NCBI GenBank assembly: GCA_028714235.1
Contig: JAQTMQ010000010.1
Location: 1 to 40,045, forward strand
Length of the DNA: 40,045 nucleotides
Source: Candidatus Iainarchaeum sp.
GTDB lineage: Archaea > Micrarchaeota > Micrarchaeia > Burarchaeales > Fermentimicrarchaeaceae
Direction of reading: 5' to 3'
In this document: positions 9,714-17,609 of the stretch, one piece after another
Layout: the number at the start of each line of letters is the position of its first letter
How positions within the stretch are numbered: the stretch's first letter is position 1
Notes under the pieces: model-generated
Told to the model about the DNA's origin: nothing
Databases searched by the model: none
The model's input: only the letters and a program-made list of their open reading frames with translations
Translations under genes and position numbers: made by a program

Positions 9714-11396
9714 ATGGGTGACGGGCAAAAGGCGATTGCGGGCGAGCAGCCGGACCTTCTTCCAGTGCGCATGTTGAATGAGTTTGTTTACTGTCCCCGC
9801 CTTTTCTATATCGAATTCGTGGAAGGGGAATTTGAAGAGTCTGCGGACACGCTGGACGGAAGCTTCAGGCACAAGCGCGTGGACAAGGAAACCGGTGAAA
9901 TGCCTTCAGCCGAAGAGGCTGAAAGCTTGGAAAGATTCCATGCGCGCTCTGTCCTGCTTTCAGGAGAAGAGTGCGGGCTTGTAGCGAAGATAGACGTGGT
10001 GGAAGGCGAAGGCAGTAAGGCGTCGCCTGTTGATTACAAGCGTGGAATGAAGCCGGGCATTCCTGAAGGAGCATGGCTTGCGGATAGGGTCCAACTCTGC
10101 GCGCAAGGCCTGATTTTGAGGGAAAATGGCTTCGAGTGCGATTCTGGAATAGTTTATTATGCCGGCTCCACGGCGCGAGTGGAAGTTAAGCTCACCCAAG
10201 AACTAATTGAGAAGACTCTGGAATTCGCGCGGAAAGCAAAGGAAACGGCGACCGGGAAAGAAATCCCGCCACCTCTAGAGGACAGCCCCAAATGCCCGCG
10301 CTGTTCTCTTGTAGGCATCTGCTTGCCCGATGAAACCAACCAGCTTTCCGGAAGGTTGGCCAAAGAGCCCCGCAGGATAGTGCCCTCACTTGACGAGGCG
10401 CTGCCCTTGTACGTCCAGGAACAAGGTGCGGCTGTTACCAAATGCGGAAACGAGCTGGTAATAAAATTGAAGGGAACCGTCATCTCGAGAGTGCGGCTAA
10501 TTGACGTTTCCCAGCTAAGCGTTTTCGGAAACGTACAAGTTACGACGCAGGCATTGCGGGAGCTGTGCGACCGCAACATACCGCTCTGCCATTTCTCACA
10601 TGGGGGCTGGTTTTATGCCATCACGCATGGGATGGCTCACAAGAACGTTGAATTGCGGAGGAAACAGTTCGCCCTTTCCGATAGCCCTGATGGCTCAATG
10701 AGGCTCGCAAGAGCTTTTATCAACGGCAAGATACGGAATTGCAGGACTTTGTTGAGGCGAAATAACCCCGCGGCGTCGTCCGAAGCTCTCAACGGGCTTT
10801 CAGGCTGCGCGGAGCAGGCACTCAATGCCATAACAAGCGAAGAACTTCTCGGAATCGAAGGGAATGCCGCAAGAATATACTTCATGCATTTCGGGGAAAT
10901 GCTGAAAGCAGGAAAGGGTGTTGCGTCATTCGATTTTCAGGGAAGAAACCGCAGACCTCCGCGTGATCCGGTAAATGCATTGCTTTCTTACGCTTATTCA
11001 CTCATGGCAAAAGATTTCACAGTCACGCTGCTCGCAACCGGTTTCGATCCCTATCTCGGATTCTTTCACGCGCCCAAATACGGAAAACCCGCGCTTTCAC
11101 TCGACTTGATGGAAGAATTCCGCCCGCTGATAGGAGATTCGACGGTATTGACGCTCATAAATAACGATTCCATACGACTGGAAGATTTCGTTGAACGGGC
11201 CGGGGCAGTGGCCCTAAAGCCCGGAGCCCGAAAGAAAGTAATACAAGCGTATGAACGCCGGATGGAAATGCGAATCACGCACCCAACATTCAAATACTCC
11301 CTAAATTATCGAAGGGTTATAGAAGTGCAGGCGCGGCTGCTTTCGCGCTTCCTTTGCGGAGAGTTGCCCAATTATCCTGCCTTTTGCACGAGGTAA
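9714..11396 (+). CDS. cas4-cas1: Cas4-Cas1 fusion
   Basis: Cas4 part: LNEFVYCPRLFYIEFVEGEF, PVDYKRG, CPRCSLVGIC cysteine cluster. Cas1 part: GIEGNAARIYF (Glu) and PYLGFFHAPKYGKPALSLDLMEEFRP (His/Asp). Start moved from 9420 to ATG 9714. Confidence 0.92.
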   Translation: MGDGQKAIAGEQPDLLPVRMLNEFVYCPRLFYIEFVEGEFEESADTLDGSFRHKRVDKETGEMPSAEEAESLERFHARSVLLSGEECGLVAKIDVVEGEGSKASPVDYKRGMKPGIPEGAWLADRVQLCAQGLILRENGFECDSGIVYYAGSTARVEVKLTQELIEKTLEFARKAKETATGKEIPPPLEDSPKCPRCSLVGICLPDETNQLSGRLAKEPRRIVPSLDEALPLYVQEQGAAVTKCGNELVIKLKGTVISRVRLIDVSQLSVFGNVQVTTQALRELCDRNIPLCHFSHGGWFYAITHGMAHKNVELRRKQFALSDSPDGSMRLARAFINGKIRNCRTLLRRNNPAASSEALNGLSGCAEQALNAITSEELLGIEGNAARIYFMHFGEMLKAGKGVASFDFQGRNRRPPRDPVNALLSYAYSLMAKDFTVTLLATGFDPYLGFFHAPKYGKPALSLDLMEEFRPLIGDSTVLTLINNDSIRLEDFVERAGAVALKPGARKKVIQAYERRMEMRITHPTFKYSLNYRRVIEVQARLLSRFLCGELPNYPAFCTR

Positions 11397-11401
11397 CACA
11401 A

Positions 11402-11692
11402 ATGAAAAACACTTTTCTAGTGAGCTATGATATAATGGATTCTGAGCGGCTGCAAAAAGTCTACAAAGTCATGAAAGGGTTCGGAGAACACGCGCAATAC
11501 TCCGTTTTCATCTGCCACCTTAACCAAAAAGAAAAAGTGATGCTCAAAGAAGCACTAAGCGAGATAATTAACAACAATAAAGACAGGGTACTGATGGTCG
11601 ATTTGGGGCCGTCAGACGGAACAAGCAAAAATCGGATAGAAGTACTGGGAAACCAAGATACGCCAAAAGAACCTTCCGCAACAGTTGTGTAA
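11402..11692 (+). CDS. cas2: Cas2
   Basis: MKNTFLVSYDIMDSERLQKVYKVMKGFGEHAQYSVFIC is a Cas2 N-terminus; adjacent to cas1. Confidence 0.92.
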   Translation: MKNTFLVSYDIMDSERLQKVYKVMKGFGEHAQYSVFICHLNQKEKVMLKEALSEIINNNKDRVLMVDLGPSDGTSKNRIEVLGNQDTPKEPSATVV

Positions 11693-11855
11693 TGCGAGAG
11701 GTTTAATGGCAACACGCATCCCGCAACCGCTCGCAGCAGGAAAAGCACGTCGGCAAGGCACCGGAAAGCAGTGGTTTTATTGCTTCCCGACCCCAAATTA
11801 CCCCAACATAGTCCCCACCGCTCGAAATCAACCGTCAGTGACGGTATATAATACG
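11693..11855 (+). promoter_or_regulatory. CRISPR leader
   Basis: Non-coding segment between cas2 and the first repeat. Contains a 15-bp dyad (11831-11845) and TATATAATA (about 11845-11853). Confidence 0.75.
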
Positions 11856-13359
11856 GTTTCCACGGTCGAAAGACCGTGGCTCCATTGAAGCTTATCCGGG
11901 GTAAGTTTGCTATGGGATGAATCTGGAATCGTTTCCACGGTCGAAAGACCGTGGCTCCATTGAAGCATCGCAACCACCGCCTCAGCTCCGGCGCGAGCAG
12001 GTAGTTTCCACGGTCGAAAGACCGTGGCTCCATTGAAGCTACGCCACCAATAACGGGCGGCTATCCCATCCAAGTTGTTTCCACGGTCGAAAGACCGTGG
12101 CTCCATTGAAGCTATGGCCTCCTCGTACGCCTCCTTCGCCGGTTCTATGGTTTCCACGGTCGAAAGACCGTGGCTCCATTGAAGCGTGGCTATCGCGCTT
12201 GCTGTCGTTCAAGAGAAACCTGTTTCCACGGTCGAAAGACCGTGGCTCCATTGAAGCGCGTGGAGCGTGTATTTGGAGCCTCCGAGGGAAAAGAGTTTCC
12301 ACGGTCGAAAGACCGTGGCTCCATTGAAGCTCAGCCAGCTTGGCGGGAACAGCGGCACGAGCTCCTAGTTTCCACGGTCGAAAGACCGTGGCTCCATTGA
12401 AGCAAACCCTCGACCCCTTCAAATCACTCCTGTTTTTCCTGTTTCCACGGTCGAAAGACCGTGGCTCCATTGAAGCAAAACGCACGAGGGCGGAAGTGGG
12501 AACGATGGTGCATGTTTCCACGGTCGAAAGACCGTGGCTCCATTGAAGCCCGCGAGGCCCGTCGGGTTGAATGTGAGCCTGGTCGCCAGTTTCCACGGTC
12601 GAAAGACCGTGGCTCCATTGAAGCTTAGTCGTAGCGCTACCGGCGTAGGCGAGGGTGGGCGGGTTTCCACGGTCGAAAGACCGTGGCTCCATTGAAGCAA
12701 GACGTAATAGCTTAACGCTTTGCCGGGTTTCCCGGTTTCCACGGTCGAAAGACCGTGGCTCCATTGAAGCGAGCGGAAAACGTGAATAATTCGTTCCGCG
12801 AGCTCGCGGGTTTCCACGGTCGAAAGACCGTGGCTCCATTGAAGCGAGTTACACCATCATATATTTCGCGCGCGCGGCTGCGGTTTCCACGGTCGAAAGA
12901 CCGTGGCTCCATTGAAGCGTGGCGGTCGTCCCGTCTGCGCTGTGCGCCCACGCCAGTTTCCACGGTCGAAAGACCGTGGCTCCATTGAAGCGAGCTTGCC
13001 GCGCCAGGCACGACTTGCACTGTGTACATGTTTCCACGGTCGAAAGACCGTGGCTCCATTGAAGCCATGACGGTCCCCCACGCAATTCCAGCAAATCCGC
13101 ACGTTTCCACGGTCGAAAGACCGTGGCTCCATTGAAGCAGCCATGCCGCACACCATCCCCAAGGTTTCCTCGCGGTTTCCACGGTCGAAAGACCGTGGCT
13201 CCATTGAAGCTGATTCCATTCGGAATCCCGAACGTCGAGTCCGGCGCGGTTTCCACGGTCGAAAGACCGTGGCTCCATTGAAGCCTTCCGCAATCGCTCC
13301 AACCGCGTTAACCCGGACGCGTTGTTTCCACGGTCGAAAGACCGTGGCTCCATTGAAGC
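11856..13359 (+). CRISPR. CRISPR array: 21 repeats of GTTTCCACGGTCGAAAGACCGTGGCTCCATTGAAGC (36 bp), 20 spacers of 36-39 bp
   Basis: Repeat starts counted directly: 11856, 11931, 12004, 12077, 12150, 12222, 12295, 12368, 12441, 12514, 12589, 12663, 12735, 12810, 12883, 12956, 13030, 13103, 13175, 13249, 13324. All copies appear identical. Confidence 0.99.
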
Positions 13360-13401
13360 CCGGAGAGGACTGGGCTGCGTATTCGTGATGCCGTCGGCTG
13401 C

Positions 13402-14139
13402 TCAGGGAAGTCTTCCCACGCAGTTGACGTAGATTGCGCGCTCCGTCGGGCCGAGGAGGAGGAGTTCGTTGAAGGCGGCTTGGTTGATGTAGCCGAGCGG
13501 AACCGCGCCAAGGCCGAGGGAGACGGCTTCGAGGAGAAGGTTTTCGCTCGCATGCCCTGCTTCAGTCAGCACGAAGTCTTCGGCCCTGGCCCCGTATTTC
13601 GCCTCCATTGCCGAGAAGTCCGCGGCGAAAACGATGACTGCCGCGGCTTCCGTTGCGCTTTGCTGCGAGTAGGCCGCCTCGGAAACGGCGGCCGAGTAAT
13701 CGCCTTCCCTCGCGAGCTCGAGCGAATGCGTCGAGGGCTCGTAGCGGTAGATGCCGCAGGACGCCCCCTCGACCCGGTTCGGCTGCACGTAAAGCGTGAG
13801 GGGGTAAAGCGCGCCCGCGGAAGGCGCCGCCCTGAAGCCTTCCCCTCCGGTCACGCCTTGGGCGGCGAAAAGAAGCTCGGACAGCTCCTGAAGCGAGAGG
13901 CTTTCCGGGGAATAGCTCCGGATTGAGCGCCTGGACTTGATTGCGGCCTCGACCGCGGGCCCGGAATGGCTTGGGAGAGGAAGCTTGATTGAGGATTGCG
14001 CGGGGTCGGAAGCGCATTCGGCCCTGCCCGCCGGAGGGCGGGGAGACGGGCTTGAAAGCGCGGCGCAGGCAAGCGCCAAGGCGAGCGCTGCCCCCGCGAA
14101 AAGGAAAAGCGCTGCGGCAAGCTTGCGCCAGAGCCTCAT
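13402..14139 (-). CDS. SagB/nitroreductase-family flavoprotein with N-terminal signal/lipoprotein-like segment
   Basis: KSRRSIRSYSPESLSLQELSELLFAAQGVTGGEGFRAAPSAGALYPLTLYV and LGAVPLGYI motifs of SagB-type dehydrogenases. Confidence 0.82.
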   Translation of the reverse strand: MRLWRKLAAALFLFAGAALALALACAALSSPSPRPPAGRAECASDPAQSSIKLPLPSHSGPAVEAAIKSRRSIRSYSPESLSLQELSELLFAAQGVTGGEGFRAAPSAGALYPLTLYVQPNRVEGASCGIYRYEPSTHSLELAREGDYSAAVSEAAYSQQSATEAAAVIVFAADFSAMEAKYGARAEDFVLTEAGHASENLLLEAVSLGLGAVPLGYINQAAFNELLLLGPTERAIYVNCVGRLP

Positions 14140-14241
14140 GAAAGGTTAAGCCCGCGCGCCAAATAAAAAACGGTTGCCTTCAGGCGGGCGCGGCTTGGGG
14201 CGCGTTCAAGGTTTTTTAACCGGCTTGAACCAAACCATTCC

Positions 14242-15531
14242 ATGCCGCTGAAAAGGCAGCTTTCGCTGGTTTCAACGACGCTTTACGGCATCGGGATAAT
14301 TCTGGGCGCGGGCGTTTACGCGCTCATAGGGACGGGCGCCGCCTTTGCCGGGAACATGCTTTGGCTCGCCTTCCTCTTGGCCTCCCTCATCGCGGTTTTC
14401 ACCGCCCTCTCGTACGCCGAGCTCTCGAGCATGTTCGCGAGGGAGGCGGCCGAATACGTGTACACGCGGCGCGCGTTCGGGAGGGAGGCGCTCGCCTTCC
14501 TCGTCGGCCTGGCGCTCGTGATGGCCGGAGTCGTTTCCGCGGCCCTGGTCGCGCTCGCTTTCGGGGGCTACCTCTCGTTCCTCGCCGGCGGAAGCGCGGG
14601 CGTTTACGCGGTCGCACTCCTCGCCGTCATGTCGTTCCTGAACTACTGGGGCATAAGGGAGTCCGCCGGCTTCAACAACGTTTCTACCGTCATCGAGGCC
14701 GGCGGCCTGGCCCTGATAGTGGTCCTCGGATTCCTTTTCGGGCCCCGGGGCGGGACGGTGGACTACTTCCAATTGCCCGCGACGGGCTTCTCCGGGATAG
14801 TTTCGGCAATCGGCGTGATATACTTCGCCTTCATCGGCTTCGAAAACATCGCGAACGTTTCCGAGGAGGTCAGGGACGCGAAAAGGAACGTGCCGAAAGC
14901 CATACTCCTGTCCGTCGCGGTATGCGCGGTCCTCTACGTCCTCGTGTCGGTCGCGGTCCTGATGCTTGCGGGCGCGCAGGAGCTCGCGTCCTCGCAGGCG
15001 CCCCTCGCCCTTGCGGCGTCAAAAGTCATCCCGCAGGCCGGGCTCCTGCTCTCGTGCATAGCGCTGTTCGCGACCGCTAACACGGTGCTCATCATACTCG
15101 TCTCCACCTCGCGCATACTTTACGGCGTTTCGAGGGAGTGCTCGCTGCCGGCCGCGTTCTCGAGGCTGGGGGCGCGCGGAACCCCCGCCTTCTCGGCCGT
15201 TTTCGCCGGGGCCGCCGCGGCGGCCGCCTCAACCTACGGGAACCTGACGCACATAGCGCAACTGACGGACCTGGGCGTATTCATCGCCTACTTTTTCGTG
15301 AACGCCGCGCTCATGCGGCTCCGCTTCTCAAGGCGCGCGCGCGGCTTCACGAGCCCGTCGGTACGCGGAATCCCGGTTTTCGCGGTCCTCGGCGCGCTCA
15401 CGTCGCTCTTCATGCTCGCCTGCTTTGAGCCGGGGATATGGCTCGCCGCCCTCGCAATCCTCTCGACCGGCATGCTCGCGTTCCTCGCTTACAAGAAATT
15501 CTTTTGCCGGGCCGAAACCTGCAACGCGTGA
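14242..15531 (+). CDS. APC-family amino acid permease
   Basis: 12-TM-like hydrophobic protein with GIGIILGAGVYALIG and FAFIGFENIANVSEEVRDAKRNVPKAI motifs. Confidence 0.88.
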   Translation: MPLKRQLSLVSTTLYGIGIILGAGVYALIGTGAAFAGNMLWLAFLLASLIAVFTALSYAELSSMFAREAAEYVYTRRAFGREALAFLVGLALVMAGVVSAALVALAFGGYLSFLAGGSAGVYAVALLAVMSFLNYWGIRESAGFNNVSTVIEAGGLALIVVLGFLFGPRGGTVDYFQLPATGFSGIVSAIGVIYFAFIGFENIANVSEEVRDAKRNVPKAILLSVAVCAVLYVLVSVAVLMLAGAQELASSQAPLALAASKVIPQAGLLLSCIALFATANTVLIILVSTSRILYGVSRECSLPAAFSRLGARGTPAFSAVFAGAAAAAASTYGNLTHIAQLTDLGVFIAYFFVNAALMRLRFSRRARGFTSPSVRGIPVFAVLGALTSLFMLACFEPGIWLAALAILSTGMLAFLAYKKFFCRAETCNA

Positions 15532-15616
15532 CAAGCCGCGGTTTCCTCGCTTCAAGCTCACTTGCCGCGTCCGAGCCTGCCACGGCGCGCGCCCGCGCGA
15601 AACGCTTTTATCAGTT

Positions 15617-15636
15617 TCTTGATAATATTATCAAGA
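15617..15636. promoter_or_regulatory. 20-bp perfect palindrome TCTTGATAATATTATCAAGA, putative operator of the MNT/HEPN operon
   Basis: Exact self-complementarity, 10 bp upstream of the ATG of a wHTH-containing protein. Confidence 0.7.
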
Positions 15637-15646
15637 GTTTGATGTT

Positions 15647-16180
15647 ATGGACGTCGTTTCGCTGGTTTCGCTGAAGGGCGCGCGCGCGGTTCACGCCTCG
15701 CTCGAACGGTTTCCCGGGCGGCAGTTCACGATAAGCGAGCTTGCGCGCGTTTCCGGAATCCCGTTCAGCTCGGCCTGGAACATCGTGAAGGCGTGGGAGC
15801 GCGCGGGAATCGTTGACACCGGGAGGGTTGGGCGCGCCGTGACGGTGCGGCTTTCGGGAAGCGAGGTGGAAAAGGCGGCGTCCCGGGTGCTGAAGGCGGG
15901 CGTGTCGCCCCAGGCGCTCGCGCTGGAATGGCTGAGGGGCAGGGTTTCCGGGGAGCGCGCCGTGAGGTCCGCGTCCGTTTTCGGGAGCGTCGGGGCCGGG
16001 GAAGAGCGCCTGGAAAGCGACCTTGACTTGGCGGTCCTCGCGCGCAAGGGCTTCGACGCGACGCCGATTGCGGTTGAGGCGTGCGAGCGGTTCAGGGCGA
16101 AAGTCGTGCCAATCGTTTTTTCTGACGAGGAAGAGTTTTCGTCTTTCCTTGCGGGAAAGCGGGCGGTGAGGCTGAAATGA
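15647..16180 (+). CDS. winged-HTH / MNT (minimal nucleotidyltransferase) fusion, antitoxin-type
   Basis: HTH-like ISELARVSGIPFSSAWNIVKAWERAGIV followed by the MNT signature GSVGAGEERLESDLDLAVL (GS-X10-DxD). Confidence 0.82.
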   Translation: MDVVSLVSLKGARAVHASLERFPGRQFTISELARVSGIPFSSAWNIVKAWERAGIVDTGRVGRAVTVRLSGSEVEKAASRVLKAGVSPQALALEWLRGRVSGERAVRSASVFGSVGAGEERLESDLDLAVLARKGFDATPIAVEACERFRAKVVPIVFSDEEEFSSFLAGKRAVRLK

Positions 16181-16578
16181 GGGACAACCCGGAAAAAGCG
16201 CTTGCGGACGCGAGGGTTTGGCTGAAGAGCGCGGAGGACGCTTTCGCCCGTGCGGGCGAAGCCGAGCGCGCTGAGGTGGTCGCCTGCGCGGAGGCGATTC
16301 ACGCGATAATCAGGGCGAATGACGCGCTCACGATGGCGCTGCTCGGCCTCAAGGGAACGCGGCATGACGACTCGCCCATGCTCTTTGGCAGACTCTTGCG
16401 CGAGAAGAAGATTGAGGCCCGGCACGCCAAATTCGCGACCCTCGTCTTCAAGGCGGTTGAGGCGAAAAGCGGAGCGGATTACGGCCGCTCGGAAATATGC
16501 GGGAAGGAAGCCGAGTACTTCGTCCGCGGCGCAAGGGAATTCCTGGAAATGGCCGAAAAAAGCGTTGCGAAAAAGTGA
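16177..16578 (+). CDS. HEPN-domain protein
   Basis: ATGA overlap with the MNT gene. UPF0332-like VVACAEAIHAIIRANDALTMALLGLKGTRHDDSPMLFGRLL and C-terminal AEYFVRGAREFLEMAEK. Confidence 0.75.
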   Translation: MRDNPEKALADARVWLKSAEDAFARAGEAERAEVVACAEAIHAIIRANDALTMALLGLKGTRHDDSPMLFGRLLREKKIEARHAKFATLVFKAVEAKSGADYGRSEICGKEAEYFVRGAREFLEMAEKSVAKK

Positions 16579-16630
16579 GCCGGTGCCTTAAGCCTCGGGC
16601 TTCCTCGCTTCAAGCTCCCCGCCGCGGGGT

Positions 16631-16681
16631 TTGTAGTGGTGAAGATTAACCCTAATTCTTAAATATTCTTCCCCACTACAA
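16631..16681. promoter_or_regulatory. inverted repeat TTGTAGTGGTGAAG ... CTTCCCCACTACAA flanking a TATA-like element upstream of fic
   Basis: 14-bp arms with one mismatch, 23-nt spacer containing CTTAAATATT. Confidence 0.6.
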
Positions 16682-16687
16682 TGCTGC

Positions 16688-17605
16688 ATGGCGTTTTTCA
16701 GGCGCAGGAAGAGGGGCGGCACGTATTATTACGAACTCGTGGAAAGCGTGCGCGAGGGCGGGAAGGTCAGGCAGAAAGTGCTGGAGTACTTCCCTTCCGC
16801 GAAAGAGGCGGGGGATTACGCGAAAAGCCACGGAATCGGGTTTTCTGGGGCGGGAGCCGGCGCAATCGAGGGGAGGCTTGCCAGCCAAATTCTGGCGAAG
16901 CTTGGGCGCCTTGAGTCCCTGCGGCCGCTTCCCCCGGAAACGTTAAGGCGGCTTCGCGAGAAGTTCGAGGTGGACATGACGTACAATTCTAACGCTATTG
17001 AAGGCAACCGCCTGACCTTGCGGGAGACGTGGCTCGTGCTCCGCAAGGGTATGACGATATGCGGGAAGACGGTGGAGGAGCACCTCGAGGCCACGAACCA
17101 CGCGGAAGCGATAGGCCTCCTGGAAAAAATGGCTGGGGGGAAATCGAGAATAACGGAAATGGGCGTCCTGAAGCTGCATGCGGTAATACTCGACAAAATC
17201 GACCCCCAGAACGCGGGCTTTTACCGCCACGAGCAGGTTTTCATCCAGGGCTCCAGGCTTTCCCTGCCCAACTGGAGGAAGGTGCCGGAGCTGATGAAGG
17301 CGGTTTATTCGGAGCTGAACGACAAGGGAAAGGGGATTGACGCGCTCATGTCGGCCGTGAAAGTGCATTACGAGACGGTCCGGGTTCACCCGTTCGTGGA
17401 CGGCAACGGGAGGCTTGCGCGCCTCCTCATGAACCTCCGCCTAATGCGGGCAGGGTTCCCGCCGACCATCCTCAGGCGCGGAGAGCGGCGCGCGTATTAC
17501 TCCGCGCTTGAAAAGGCGGATAAAGGGGACTTCCGCCCGCTTTCGATGCTCATAGCGAAAGACGTTGAAAAGTCGCTTGACCTGCACATCGAGGCTGCAG
17601 GCTGA
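16688..17605 (+). CDS. Fic-domain protein with transposase-like N-terminal segment
   Basis: Fic motif HPFVDGNGRLARLLMN; inhibitory-helix-like SNAIEGN; N-terminal RRKRGGTYYYELVESVREGGKVRQKVLEYF resembles the N-terminus of IS1634-type transposases. Confidence 0.88.
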   Translation: MAFFRRRKRGGTYYYELVESVREGGKVRQKVLEYFPSAKEAGDYAKSHGIGFSGAGAGAIEGRLASQILAKLGRLESLRPLPPETLRRLREKFEVDMTYNSNAIEGNRLTLRETWLVLRKGMTICGKTVEEHLEATNHAEAIGLLEKMAGGKSRITEMGVLKLHAVILDKIDPQNAGFYRHEQVFIQGSRLSLPNWRKVPELMKAVYSELNDKGKGIDALMSAVKVHYETVRVHPFVDGNGRLARLLMNLRLMRAGFPPTILRRGERRAYYSALEKADKGDFRPLSMLIAKDVEKSLDLHIEAAG

Positions 17606-17609
17606 GCCG

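Noticed and set aside
11828-13553. Long ORFs running through the array with repeated SMEPRSFDRGN / LQWSHGLSTVET / FNGATVFRPWK / HGRKTVAPLK peptides
   Set aside because: These are translations of the 36-bp CRISPR repeat and spacers in several frames, not proteins.
14272-14772. 166-aa charged minus-strand ORF inside the APC permease
   Set aside because: Antisense shadow of a membrane-protein gene; no recognisable motifs.
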